Numbered from the stretch's first letter, positions 51,359 through 60,008 are shown. The stretch: DNA of 64,000 nt from Bradyrhizobium sp. CCGE-LA001 (GCF_000296215.2 NZ_CP013949.1:4643501-4707500), one strand, 5' to 3'. Numbers and translations: made by a program. The notes: generated by a model not told the origin, from the sequence alone.

Positions 51359-52597
51359 CTACGCCCCCTTCAACACCGGGGCCGGCGGCTGCGACGGCCT
51401 GATCAGCGCGAACGCCACCTGCACGATGCCGCCGGCAAGACCAAGCGCCACGCCGATGCGCCAGGCCATCGTGTACGAACCCAGCGCGTCGTAGAGCAGC
51501 CCTCCCCCGTATGCGCCGAGGAAGCTGCCGATCTGGTGGCTCATGAAGGCGAGGCCCTGGATCATTGCCTGCCAGCGCAGGCCGAACATCTCGGCGACGG
51601 CGCCCGCGACCAGCGGCCCGACGCCCATCCACAGGAAGCCCATGATCGCGCCGAACAGCAGCGTCGAGAACGGCGTCGCAGGAAGCATGAAGTACCAGGC
51701 GAGCGCGAGCGAGCGCAGGATGTAGATGCCGCCGAGCAGCGCCAGCTTGTTCCAGCGCTGGCCGGCCCAGCCGAAGAACAGCGAGCCCAGCACGTTGAAG
51801 CCGCCGATCATGCCGAGGGTCTGCGCGCTCAGCATCGGATCGAGGCCGCAGATCGCGAGATACGACGGCAGATGCGTGGTGAGGAACACCAGCTGCATGC
51901 CGCAGACGAGATAGGCGCAGGTCATCACCACGAAGGAGGCATTGCCGAACGCAGTCTTGGCCGCCGCCGCGGCCGTGGCATCGTCGATCTCGTCGGCGGC
52001 CGGCTTGGGCAGCGGGATCTGGTCGACGCGACCGGCATACCATGCGGCGGGAATCATCAGCACCGACATGATGACGAAGCCGGCAAGGCCAATGCGCCAA
52101 CCGAACCCCTCGTTGAGCATCTGCCCGACCGGCGCCGACAGCAGCGCGCCCAGCGAGCCCGCGCCGGAGACGATCCCGAGCACGGTCGAGCGCACCGTTG
52201 CGGGCACCGCGCGCGCCGCAACCGACATCGCGATCGCCGCCGCGGTGCAGGCGAGCGAGGTGCCGATCAGCACGCCGCCGCCGATCATGATGCTGACGAG
52301 CCCGTTCGCGGTCGCCATCAGCGCCAGCCCCGCGATGTACATCAGCGCGCCCACGATCATGATCGGACGGAAGCCATAGCGCGCGGTCAGCGCGCCCGCG
52401 GGCGGCTGCAGGAAGCCCCAGGCGAGATTTTGCACGGCCAGCGCCAGCGTGAAATCCGAGATCGAGATGTGGATGTCCTGCGTCAGCGGCTGCATGAAGA
52501 TGCCGAGCGACTGCCGCAGACCCATGCTCAGCGTCAGCATGATCGAGGCGCCGATCAGGATGGGCAAGGTCGGACGCAGGACCTGCAACAGGGGCAT
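51359..52597 (-). CDS. MFS transporter, probable TetR-controlled exporter
   Basis: 412 residues with about twelve hydrophobic segments. N-terminal half begins TLPILIGASIMLTLSMGLRQS, with the conserved RQSLGIF, then WGFLQPPAGALTARYGFRPI (loop 2-3 motif with RYG). Resembles the OFA/YbfB-like MFS group. Start ATG 52597 has AGAAG-type ribosome binding site. Divergent from a TetR gene, with a palindromic operator between; most likely an efflux system induced by an unknown compound. Confidence 0.9.
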   Translation of the reverse strand: MPLLQVLRPTLPILIGASIMLTLSMGLRQSLGIFMQPLTQDIHISISDFTLALAVQNLAWGFLQPPAGALTARYGFRPIMIVGALMYIAGLALMATANGLVSIMIGGGVLIGTSLACTAAAIAMSVAARAVPATVRSTVLGIVSGAGSLGALLSAPVGQMLNEGFGWRIGLAGFVIMSVLMIPAAWYAGRVDQIPLPKPAADEIDDATAAAAAKTAFGNASFVVMTCAYLVCGMQLVFLTTHLPSYLAICGLDPMLSAQTLGMIGGFNVLGSLFFGWAGQRWNKLALLGGIYILRSLALAWYFMLPATPFSTLLFGAIMGFLWMGVGPLVAGAVAEMFGLRWQAMIQGLAFMSHQIGSFLGAYGGGLLYDALGSYTMAWRIGVALGLAGGIVQVAFALIRPSQPPAPVLKGA

Positions 52598-52659
52598 TTT
52601 TCTTCTCCCTTTTGGGCGCGGCACGCGTGCCGACGTCTGCTCTTGCCGTTGATTTTGGT

Positions 52660-52675
52660 TACACAGACCTGTGTA
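52660..52675. promoter_or_regulatory. TetR-type operator in MFS/TetR divergent promoter
   Basis: Perfect palindrome TACACAGACCTGTGTA: two 7-base arms with a 2-base spacer, 62 bases upstream of the MFS start and 52 bases before the TetR start. Confidence 0.85.
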
Positions 52676-52727
52676 CTTAGGCTATGATTGCCGGGTGCTG
52701 TCAAGCAAACAGGACGCGTGCCACCGC

Positions 52728-53297
52728 ATGGCTCCCCCGCTCAAACCACAGACGATGAAAGAGCGGATCCTTCAGACCGCCGACAAGCTGTTCTATCTGC
52801 AGGGCATTCGCGCCATCGGCGTCGACACCATCGCGGCCGAGATCGGCATCTCCAAGCGCACGCTCTACAACCACTTCCCATCCAAGGACGCGCTGATCGC
52901 GGCCTATCTCGAGCGCCGCTTCGTTCACGCGCCCGCTTCGGACAAGCCCGCCGCCGAGCAGATCCTTGCGACATTCGATTCGCTAGAGCGCCGTTTTGCC
53001 GCAAAAGACTTCCGCGGATGCCCGTTCGTGAATGCAGTCGCCGAACTCGGCCCTGCCGACCGCGCCGTGAAGAAGATCGCAATCGCCTTCAAGGAAAGCC
53101 GCCGCCTCTGGTTTCGCGATCGGCTCAACGAGCTCGGCGTTGCCGATGCGGACGCGCTAGCGACGCAGCTCGTGCTGCTGGTCGACGGCTCGATCGCACA
53201 GGACCTCGTGCGCGACGATCCCGCGATGGCGCGCGCCGCCAAGGAAGCGGCAAAGGTGCTGCTAAGGAATGCGGGGGTGGATGTGGGAAGCCGGTGA
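52728..53297 (+). CDS. TetR/AcrR family transcriptional regulator
   Basis: 189 residues. The DNA-binding domain is TMKERILQTADKLFYLQGIRAIGVDTIAAEIGISKRTLYNHFPSKDALIAAYL, quoted here only as residues spanning about 10-60: the RTLYNHFPSK recognition helix and turn are diagnostic. The C-terminal ligand domain starts RRFVHAPASDKPAAEQIL. An ATG at 52755 is an alternative start; an earlier GTG at 52671 would lie within the operator. Likely represses the divergent MFS gene and itself. Confidence 0.92.
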   Translation: MAPPLKPQTMKERILQTADKLFYLQGIRAIGVDTIAAEIGISKRTLYNHFPSKDALIAAYLERRFVHAPASDKPAAEQILATFDSLERRFAAKDFRGCPFVNAVAELGPADRAVKKIAIAFKESRRLWFRDRLNELGVADADALATQLVLLVDGSIAQDLVRDDPAMARAAKEAAKVLLRNAGVDVGSR

Positions 53298-53469
53298 CGA
53301 GCAGCGCGAGGTCCACTGCGCGATCCTGCCAATATGCTTCTGTTTTGCCCGACAGGTCAAATGACGCCGCTGCTGGGGCACGCCGTCGTGCGACCCGCAT
53401 AAGCCATTGATTCCGCTATCACCGGCTACTGTGCATGGGGTTGTTTTCGCCGCTTTACGCCGCGGCGGC

Positions 53470-54843
53470 TCACGCCGCGTGCGACACCACGCGATTGCGG
53501 CCGTCGTGCTTGGCACGATACAGCGCAGTGTCAGCGCGCTTGAGGACGTCGGCGACCGCCTCGCCCTTCTGCTCCAGCGTGGTCAGGCCGATCGAAATCG
53601 TGACCTCGATGCGCTTTGCGCCTTTGTGGATCGAGAACGGCTCGCCGGCGATCGAGCGGCGCAGGCGCTCGGCGACCATGCCGGCGACATGCAGATCGGT
53701 CTCCGGCATCACGATGACGAACTCCTCGCCGCCGTAGCGGCAGGCCAGATCGATGCCGCGGATCGACTTGCGCACGCGCACCGCGAATTCGCGCAGCACG
53801 TCGTCGCCGGCGTCGTGGCCGTAATTGTCGTTGATCGACTTGAAGTAGTCGATGTCCAGGATCATCAGCGCCAGCGGCTTGCCGCGCGTCGCGGCCTGCT
53901 CGGCGAGCGTCGCCAGATGGCTCTCCATGTAGCGGCGATTGTGCAGGCCGGTGAGTGCGTCAGTGATCGCCATCTCGATCGAGTTCTGCACGTTGTCGCG
54001 CAGATGATCGGTGTAGCGGCGGCGGCGGATCTGGGTGCGGGCCCGTGCCAGCAGCTCGGTCTTGTCGATGGGGCGCAAGAGATAGTCGTTGACGCCGATC
54101 TCGAGGCCGCGCAACAGCCGCGTCGAGTTCTCGGGGTCGGCGATCGCCAGGATCGGCACGTGGCGCGTGCGCTCCAGCGAGCGCGCCTGGCTGCAGAGCC
54201 TGAGGCCGTCGAAATTGTTGAGGTCGAGCGAGACGATCAGGAGGTCGTAATTGCCCTCGGCAGCGTGGAACAGCGCCTCGGTCGGGTTCGGCTCGACGTC
54301 GATGGTGTGCTCGGCGGCGAGGATCGTCGCCAGCCGCTCATAGGAGGACTCGCGATCGTCGACCAGCAGGATGCGGCCGCCCTTGCCGGTGTCGGCGACC
54401 GCACTGCGCTCGGGCGCCTGCATGCCGATCTCGAGCGAGGTGATGGCGCGCATGCGCAGCTCGTCGGTCATCATCTTCAGCCGCGTCAGCGAGCGCACGC
54501 GCGCGATCAGCACGACGTCGGAGACAGGCTTCGTCAGGAAATCGTCGGCGCCGGCTTCTAGCCCGCGGTTGCGGTCGGACGGGCTGTCGAGCGCGGTGAC
54601 CATCACGACGGGGATGTGATGCGTGGCCGGGTCGGTCTTGAGGCGACGGCAGACTTCGAAGCCGTCCATGTCGGGCATCATCACGTCCAGCAGGATGATG
54701 TCGCATTCGGCGCGGCGGCTGATCGCCAGCGCCTCGGTGCCGTTCGCGGCGGTCATCACGTCGAAATATTCGGCGGACAGGCGGGCTTCGAGGAGTTTGA
54801 CGTTGGCGGGAACGTCATCGACAACCAGGATACGCGCGGACAC
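53470..54843 (-). CDS. pleD: PleD-family response regulator diguanylate cyclase
   Basis: Makes cyclic di-GMP and helps control the swarmer-to-stalk type cell-cycle transition in alphaproteobacteria. 457 residues: REC1 with phosphoacceptor Asp53 (IILLDVMMPDMDG), a degenerate REC2 (about residues 157-275) and a GGDEF domain with GGEEF at 371-375. The allosteric inhibition site R-x-x-D is intact at 362-365, five residues before GGEEF. Directly downstream of divK by 14 bases, as in the Caulobacter divK-pleD operon. Confidence 0.96.
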   Translation of the reverse strand: MSARILVVDDVPANVKLLEARLSAEYFDVMTAANGTEALAISRRAECDIILLDVMMPDMDGFEVCRRLKTDPATHHIPVVMVTALDSPSDRNRGLEAGADDFLTKPVSDVVLIARVRSLTRLKMMTDELRMRAITSLEIGMQAPERSAVADTGKGGRILLVDDRESSYERLATILAAEHTIDVEPNPTEALFHAAEGNYDLLIVSLDLNNFDGLRLCSQARSLERTRHVPILAIADPENSTRLLRGLEIGVNDYLLRPIDKTELLARARTQIRRRRYTDHLRDNVQNSIEMAITDALTGLHNRRYMESHLATLAEQAATRGKPLALMILDIDYFKSINDNYGHDAGDDVLREFAVRVRKSIRGIDLACRYGGEEFVIVMPETDLHVAGMVAERLRRSIAGEPFSIHKGAKRIEVTISIGLTTLEQKGEAVADVLKRADTALYRAKHDGRNRVVSHAA

Positions 54844-54857
54844 TGTGAACTCACTTC

Positions 54858-55223
54858 CTATCCGATGAAACGCCGGACCGTCTCTATGAATTTGCCGACC
54901 GAGATCGGCTTGGACAAATAAGCCTCGCAGCCGCCCTCGCGGATGCGCTCTTCGTCGCCCTTCATCGCGAACGCCGTGACCGCGACGACGGGAATGGCAC
55001 GCAGCTCCGGATCGTCCTTGATCCAGCGCGTCACCTCGAGCCCCGAGACCTGCGGCAGCTGGATGTCCATCAGCACGAGGTCGGGCCGCATCTTGCGCAC
55101 GAGGTCGAGCGCCTCGTAGCCGTTGCTGGTGCCGGAGGTCTGGTAGCCGTGCGCCTCCAACAGGTCGCGGAAGAGCTTCATGTTGAGCTCGTTGTCTTCC
55201 ACGATCAGGACGGTCTTAGCCAT
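54858..55223 (-). CDS. divK: Single-domain response regulator DivK
   Basis: 121-residue receiver domain with acidic pocket Glu9-Asp10, phosphoacceptor Asp53 (LVLMDIQLP), Thr in VAVTAFAMKGD and the switch Lys in YLSKPIS. In Caulobacter and relatives DivK relays PleC/DivJ signals to DivL-CckA and so controls CtrA. The sequence closely fits that group. Forms an operon with pleD; divergent from the DUF3572 gene. Confidence 0.96.
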   Translation of the reverse strand: MAKTVLIVEDNELNMKLFRDLLEAHGYQTSGTSNGYEALDLVRKMRPDLVLMDIQLPQVSGLEVTRWIKDDPELRAIPVVAVTAFAMKGDEERIREGGCEAYLSKPISVGKFIETVRRFIG

Positions 55224-55465
55224 CCCGCCCTCCTGATTGGTCCGAAGGACCGGTCCATGTAACGCCTCAGGCGCCGCTCTCCGGCGCTTCGAAAACTGGA
55301 TTCAAACTAGCCTCAGATTCGCTCTAGTTTCGTTAAACCCGAGGGCCGACTTTCGGCGATGTGGTTTCCAGTTGCTTGTCGGGGGTCACAAGACTCAAGG
55401 CGAAGACTCGGGCATGATGATTCCAAAGTAGACACTGAAAGTTAACGGAAAGGCAAACCGGCCCC

Positions 55466-55777
55466 GTGAAAAAGCCTGTTCACAACCCCCGCGAAGTCGC
55501 TGAAATCGTTGCGATTCAGGCTCTGTCCTTTGTCGCGAGCGAGCCCGAGCGGCTGGGCCTGTTCCTGGCCGAGACAGGGGTCGGCCCGGAGACCCTGCGC
55601 AATGCCGCCTCCGACCCCAACTTCCTGCTCAGCGTGCTCGATTTCGTGCTGCGGGATGACGACACCGTGAAGACTTTTGCGACGGCCGCGGAACTGCATC
55701 CGACCAACGTTGCCGCAGCGCGGCAGGTCCTCGGCGACGCGCTCGGCGACCCCACCTGGGAGCGCGACGTGCCGTGA
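55466..55777 (+). CDS. DUF3572 protein
   Basis: 103 residues, mostly helical: EVAEIVAIQALSFVASEPERL, GLFLAETGVGPETLRNAASDPNFLLSVLDFVL. The DUF3572 family is found in alphaproteobacteria; function unknown. It overlaps the dinB start by 4 bases (GTGA), which suggests translation coupling and a possible shared role in DNA damage tolerance (inference). Confidence 0.9.
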   Translation: MKKPVHNPREVAEIVAIQALSFVASEPERLGLFLAETGVGPETLRNAASDPNFLLSVLDFVLRDDDTVKTFATAAELHPTNVAAARQVLGDALGDPTWERDVP

Positions 55778-57060
55778 CGACCCAAGAGGCGGCCGGGCCC
55801 CGCTGCTTCTGCCGGGATTGTCTGGCCGATCTGGATATGGGCGTGCGGCGTTGTTCCGCCTGCGGATCCCCGCGACTCGTCCGCCACCGCGCGCTCGCGG
55901 GCCTGACCATCGCCCATATCGACTGCGACGCCTTCTATGCGACGGTCGAGAAGCGCGACAATCCTGACATCGCCGACAAGCCGGTCATCATCGGCGGCGG
56001 CAAGCGCGGCGTGGTGTCGGCCGCCTGCTATATCGCCCGCACCTATGGCGTGCGCTCGGCCATGCCGATGTTTAAGGCGTTGGACGCCTGCCCGCATGCG
56101 ATCGTGATACCGCCCGACATGGCAAAATACGTCCGGGTCGGCCGCGAGGTGCGTCAGGCCATGCAGGCGCTGACGCCGCTGGTGGAGCCGCTCTCGATCG
56201 ACGAGGCCTTCCTCGACCTCTCCGGCACCGAGCGGGTTCACGGCATGATCCCGGCAAAGGTGCTGGCGCGCTTTGCCCGCAACGTCGAGCGCGACATCGG
56301 CATCACCGTCTCGGTCGGCCTGTCCTGCAACAAGTTCCTGGCCAAGATCGCCTCCGAACTCGACAAGCCGCGGGGCTTTGCCGCGCTCGACCAGGAGGAG
56401 GCCCGTTTGATGCTCGCGGAAAAGCCGGTCGGCTTCATCTTCGGCGTCGGCCCGGCCATGCAGGAGCGCCTCGTGCAGCGCGGCTTCCGTGTCATCGCGG
56501 ATCTGCAGAAGGCCGACGAGATCGAGATGATGCGGCAGTTTCCGAGCGACGGCCGCAGGCTATGGCGGCTCGCGCGCGGCATCGACGACCGCCGCGTCGA
56601 GCCGGATCGCGGCGCCAAGACGATTTCCAGCGAAACGACGTTCGAGACGGACATCCGCGATTTCGCGACGCTGGAGAAGATCCTGTGGCGACTGTGCGAG
56701 AAGACGTCATCACGGCTCAAAAGCAGCGAGCTTGCGGGCTCGACCGTCACCTTGAAGCTGAAGACCGCCGATTTCCGCCAGCGCACGCGCTCGCAGTCGA
56801 TCGCCGCGCCGACGCAGCTTGCCGCCAAGATCTTCTCGATCTGCCGCGAGATGCTGGCGAAGGAGATCGACGGCACCGCCTTCCGCCTGATGGGCGCCGG
56901 CGTCAGCGCACTGCGCGACGGCTCGGCGAGCGACGACACCGACATGCTCGAGCGCCGCGCCGCCCATGCCGAACGCGCGGTCGACAGCCTGCGCAAGAAG
57001 TTCGGCAGCGCCGCGGTGATCCGCGGCATTTCGTATGAGGGGCCGAAGGCGCAGGAGTGA
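55774..57060 (+). CDS. dinB: DNA polymerase IV (Y family) with N-terminal zinc ribbon
   Basis: 428 residues. The Y-family core starts AHIDCDAFYATVEKRDNP (first catalytic Asp), then GVVSAACYIARTYGVRSAMP, SIDEAFLDLSGT (second acid pair) and the fidelity-lowering little finger domain. Before it, residues 11-30 contain C-F-C-x2-C and C-x2-C (CFCRDC, CSAC), a probable zinc ribbon not present in E. coli DinB. Start GTG 55774, overlapping the DUF3572 stop. It should carry out translesion synthesis after damage. Confidence 0.95.
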   Translation: MTTQEAAGPRCFCRDCLADLDMGVRRCSACGSPRLVRHRALAGLTIAHIDCDAFYATVEKRDNPDIADKPVIIGGGKRGVVSAACYIARTYGVRSAMPMFKALDACPHAIVIPPDMAKYVRVGREVRQAMQALTPLVEPLSIDEAFLDLSGTERVHGMIPAKVLARFARNVERDIGITVSVGLSCNKFLAKIASELDKPRGFAALDQEEARLMLAEKPVGFIFGVGPAMQERLVQRGFRVIADLQKADEIEMMRQFPSDGRRLWRLARGIDDRRVEPDRGAKTISSETTFETDIRDFATLEKILWRLCEKTSSRLKSSELAGSTVTLKLKTADFRQRTRSQSIAAPTQLAAKIFSICREMLAKEIDGTAFRLMGAGVSALRDGSASDDTDMLERRAAHAERAVDSLRKKFGSAAVIRGISYEGPKAQE

Positions 57061-57074
57061 TCTGTCCTGCTCAC

Positions 57075-57230
57075 TCAGTCACGTTCGAATATCCGGGCAC
57101 CCGGATAGGCGCGCCTGGCATACTGAACGACCAACTGCCGATCCTGGGTTTCCAGAAACGGCGTTCGGATCTGACAAGACCCGACGATGAGGTGCCACAA
57201 GCCGTTGAGCTTTCGAATGACGACGTTCAT
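57075..57230 (-). CDS. 51-residue hypothetical protein
   Basis: Small gene, below the usual length cut-off, reading MNVVIRKLNGLWHLIVGSCQ then IRTPFLETQDRQLVVQYARRA and ending FERD. It is amphipathic with no Gly/Arg-rich shadow character, and a GAGGAAG ribosome binding site lies 6 bases before the ATG. It ends 14 bases after the convergent dinB stop. Function unknown. The frame has natural amino-acid composition, which is why I include it. Confidence 0.6.
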   Translation of the reverse strand: MNVVIRKLNGLWHLIVGSCQIRTPFLETQDRQLVVQYARRAYPGARIFERD

Positions 57231-57428
57231 TTGAGCTTCCTCGCAGTGACCCGAGTGGACTCAAATTGTAAGAATCTCCCGCCGTCGCTCAATTGTACCA
57301 GCGTAAGATCCGGATATGAGAAGGATTGGAGGAGATATACAAAGGTATGTTGGTTGTGGCTTCAACAGCCGCTGGCCCGATAGCTTCGCAGGGACGCAAA
57401 CGATCTTACCGGTTCGGAGGCTGGCGCC

Positions 57429-57836
57429 GTGACGGGCGAACGCGATCTCGACGCACTGCTGAGGGACATGAAGCCGGAGATCCTGGACGGCATCTTCGTG
57501 TTTTGCACGCTTGCGCCGAGTGCGAGCATTCCAGCCACCGTCAACCCGATGCTGACGTTCCGCGAACGCGAAGGAACAACGCTGGTGATACTGCGGAAGG
57601 AAGCCGAACGTGCCGGCCTCCGCCATGAATATCCCTCGCGTTTGATCACCTTGTCAGTTCACTCCGCGCTCGACGCGATCGGCTTTCTGGCGGCGATCAC
57701 GGCGCGGCTAGCCGAAGCCGGCATCAGCGTGAATGCCGTTTCGGCCTTCTATCACGATCATCTGTTTGTGCCGGCGGCACGGGCCGACGAGGCGATGGCC
57801 ATTCTGCTAGAGATGGCCAAAGCCGGGTCGGCTTAG
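57429..57836 (+). CDS. ACT-domain protein
   Basis: 135 residues. N-terminal half includes MKPEILDGIFVFCTLAP and PMLTFREREGTTLVILRKEAE. C-terminal ACT fold: RLITLSVHSALDAIGFLAAITARLAEAGISVNAVSAF (residues about 80-115, quoted in part by its LxAAIxxxLAxAGIS pattern) then YHDHLFVPAARADEAM. Resembles the DUF2241/ACT_7 type. Likely binds an amino acid or other small ligand; regulatory target unknown. Start GTG 57429 with GGAGG 9 bases upstream. Confidence 0.85.
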   Translation: MTGERDLDALLRDMKPEILDGIFVFCTLAPSASIPATVNPMLTFREREGTTLVILRKEAERAGLRHEYPSRLITLSVHSALDAIGFLAAITARLAEAGISVNAVSAFYHDHLFVPAARADEAMAILLEMAKAGSA

Positions 57837-57843
57837 CTCGCGT

Positions 57844-58245
57844 TCAATCCGCGACCGCGATCGCCTCGATCTCGATCAGCCATTCCGGCGCCGCGAGCGC
57901 GGAGACACCGACGAGCGTGGAAGCCGGCGGCTCCATGCCTTCGAAGAAGGCCGAGCGGGCCTTGCCGATGATGGGGCGCAGCTCCGGCTTGTAGTTCACA
58001 ACGAAGGTCGTGATCTTCACGATGTTGGAATAGCTCGCCCCCGCCGCCTTCAGCGCGAGCCCGAGATTGTGCATCACTTGTGTGGTCTGCGCGGCAATAT
58101 CGCCCTCGCCTACGATACGTCCCTCCTCGTCGGTCGAGACCTGGCCGGAGATGTAGATGGTCCGCGCGCCGGAAGCGGTGACGACATGGGAATAGGCGGG
58201 ATTGTGATGCAGGCCGCTGGGGCGGAGATGATCGAGCTTCGGCAT
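57844..58245 (-). CDS. Rid-family protein (1)
   Basis: 133 residues, YjgF/RidA fold trimer. MPKLDHLRPSGLHHNPAYSHVVTA start, ISGQVSTDEEGRIVGEGDIAAQTTQVMHNL and the C-terminal segment VGVSALAAPEWLIEIEAIAVAD. The Arg that binds the carboxylate in true RidA enamine/imine deaminases (in VEVARLPKD) is replaced by Ala-Leu here, so RidA activity is doubtful. Start ATG 58245 has GGGAGG upstream. Function unknown. Confidence 0.88.
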   Translation of the reverse strand: MPKLDHLRPSGLHHNPAYSHVVTASGARTIYISGQVSTDEEGRIVGEGDIAAQTTQVMHNLGLALKAAGASYSNIVKITTFVVNYKPELRPIIGKARSAFFEGMEPPASTLVGVSALAAPEWLIEIEAIAVAD

Positions 58246-58310
58246 GGGTTGCCTCCCGGATGTTTGTAGTTGGGAGGAGCGTAGCTGGAGAGCGAGCGGA
58301 GAGCCAGCCC

Positions 58311-58430
58311 CGTCATTGCGAGGAGCAAAGCGACGAAGCAATCCAGAATCTTTCCGCGGCCGACTCTGGATTGCTTCGCGGAGCCTGTCATCGGGCCGCG
58401 CTACGCGCGGACCCGTTGGCTCGCAATGAC
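58311..58430. repeat. Palindromic repeat, CGTCATTGCGAG family (copy 2)
   Basis: 120 bases: starts CGTCATTGCGAGGAGC, has the GCAATCCAGAATCTTTCCGCGG core and ends CTCGCAATGAC. It carries an extra internal block (GGAGCCTGTCATCGGGCCGCGC) not present in the 41780 copy but shared with 62718. Confidence 0.9.
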
Positions 58431-58460
58431 TAGGAGAGGGCGGAGTCTCGGCTAGAGCCC

Positions 58461-59306
58461 TCAATTACAGGGCTTGCTGTCCTTGATGTCGAACTTGCCC
58501 ATCGCGCCGGAGATGACGAAATCGTTGTAATCGAGCACGAGCTGGCGCGAGACGCCGTTCTCGTAGAGCTCGAACGCCATCGCATAGACCGGCGTCTGCT
58601 CGCCCTCCTTCTGCTGGGCGTCGCGGTCGAAATAGCTGACGGTGACCGGCCAGCGCTTAAGGGACTTCATGTGCTCGTCCGCCGTCGAAGGATCGGACGA
58701 GGTGGCGCGGTCGGCGGGGATCGGCTGGCCGATCACGGTCAGCGTGTTGTAGACCTTCTGGCCGTCGTCGGAGCCGTCATAGACGGAGAGCTCGAGCAGC
58801 GACTTGCCGTCCTTGGCGGCGGCGATGATGCGCTGGATCTGCTCGGTCGGGAACACGATCTTGCCGTCGAGCGTGAACGTCTTCGGCGCCGGCAGCTTCA
58901 GCTTGACGTTGATATGGTCGCCGTCGCGCTCGGCCGAGCCGTCGACGCGGCCGGCATCGGCCTCGTTCATGCGCGTCTCGATCTTGAAGCGGTAGCTCTT
59001 GCCGGCGGCATCCTCCCAGGAGTTGGAGCGAAGGTCGCTGAGCGTGACTTTGCCCTCGCCGCTGTCGAGCTCGGAGACCTGACGGAAATCGGAGGTATAG
59101 CCCTCGCAGGCGCTCCCCGCGAAATTGTAGAGGATGCGGCCGCGGGCGCTGTTGACCGACTTGGAGCGCGATTTCACGAGGCTGAGGTCATAGAGCGCCT
59201 GATGCGCGAGGAACGGACCGTTGGCGGCCTGAGCCCCGCCGCCAAGGCCGAAACTGGCCGCGGCGAGCGCCATCACACCGAGCGAAGTCCGGAAAAGGTG
59301 CACCAT
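58461..59306 (-). CDS. eipB: EipB-like cell envelope integrity protein (DUF1849)
   Basis: Periplasmic beta-spiral protein required for envelope integrity in Brucella. 281 residues with a signal peptide of about 27 residues ending GGGAQA-ANG. Mature protein: LAHQALYDLSLVKSRSKSV and GRILYNFAGSACEGY. Cys67 and Cys280 (DSKPCN) match the disulfide-forming pair of Brucella EipB, and the length also fits. The C-terminal region includes YNDFVISGAMGKFDIKDS. Confidence 0.92.
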   Translation of the reverse strand: MVHLFRTSLGVMALAAASFGLGGGAQAANGPFLAHQALYDLSLVKSRSKSVNSARGRILYNFAGSACEGYTSDFRQVSELDSGEGKVTLSDLRSNSWEDAAGKSYRFKIETRMNEADAGRVDGSAERDGDHINVKLKLPAPKTFTLDGKIVFPTEQIQRIIAAAKDGKSLLELSVYDGSDDGQKVYNTLTVIGQPIPADRATSSDPSTADEHMKSLKRWPVTVSYFDRDAQQKEGEQTPVYAMAFELYENGVSRQLVLDYNDFVISGAMGKFDIKDSKPCN

Positions 59307-59535
59307 GTCTCATCCCTAGGGGAGCGTAGATTCGACATTTTAATGACCGTTCCATTGCGTCGCAACTGAGGCCGTTTCACGTAAATTTGCCCCTTCGCAT
59401 TGAACCTCCCGGCCTGCCGCTGCCCGCGCGCCGGCTTCCTTGCATGTGACGGCACAATGGGCGAAACAGGCGCGCCCGGCGGTCAAACCCGAGATTGTCC
59501 CCGGGCGAATGAATTCCGGGACAATGAGGTCGAAC

Positions 59536-60003
59536 ATGGCGGGCACGGTCGAAGAGAAACTGGCGGAACAGGGCATCAAGCTGCACGAGGCCCCCACACC
59601 CGTGGCCAATTACGTGCCGTTCGTGCGCACCGGCAATTTGCTGTTCGTCTCCGGCCAGGTCTGCTTCGACCCTGCCGGCAAGCTGATCGCCAAGGGCAAG
59701 CTGGGTGCCGGCGTCTCGATCGAGGACGGCGCTGCCGCCGCCCGCGGCTGCGCGGTGAACCTGCTGGCGCAGGTCAAGGCGGCGCTGGGCGACCTCGACA
59801 AGGTCGTGCGCGTGGTCCGTCTCGGCGGCTTCATCAACTCGGCGCCGGACTTCCTGGACGGGCCCAAGGTGCTGAACGGCGCCTCCGACCTGATGGTCGC
59901 GGCCTTCGGCGACAAGGGCCGCCATGCCCGCACCACGGTCGGGGTCGCCTCGCTGCCGGCCGATGCCGCGGTCGAGGTCGATGGCGTGTTCGAGGTCGCC
60001 TGA
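59536..60003 (+). CDS. Rid-family protein (2)
   Basis: 155 residues, YjgF-like fold of the longer type: AGTVEEKLAEQGIKLHEAPTP, FVRTGNLLFVSGQVCFDP, VRVVRLGGFINSAPDF and RHARTTVGVASLPADAAVEVD. The position of the RidA catalytic Arg is Ser in VASLPAD, so the classical imine deaminase activity is not expected. Start ATG 59536, ending 5 bases before the GDPD gene; probably co-transcribed with it. Confidence 0.9.
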   Translation: MAGTVEEKLAEQGIKLHEAPTPVANYVPFVRTGNLLFVSGQVCFDPAGKLIAKGKLGAGVSIEDGAAAARGCAVNLLAQVKAALGDLDKVVRVVRLGGFINSAPDFLDGPKVLNGASDLMVAAFGDKGRHARTTVGVASLPADAAVEVDGVFEVA

Positions 60004-60008
60004 CGCAG

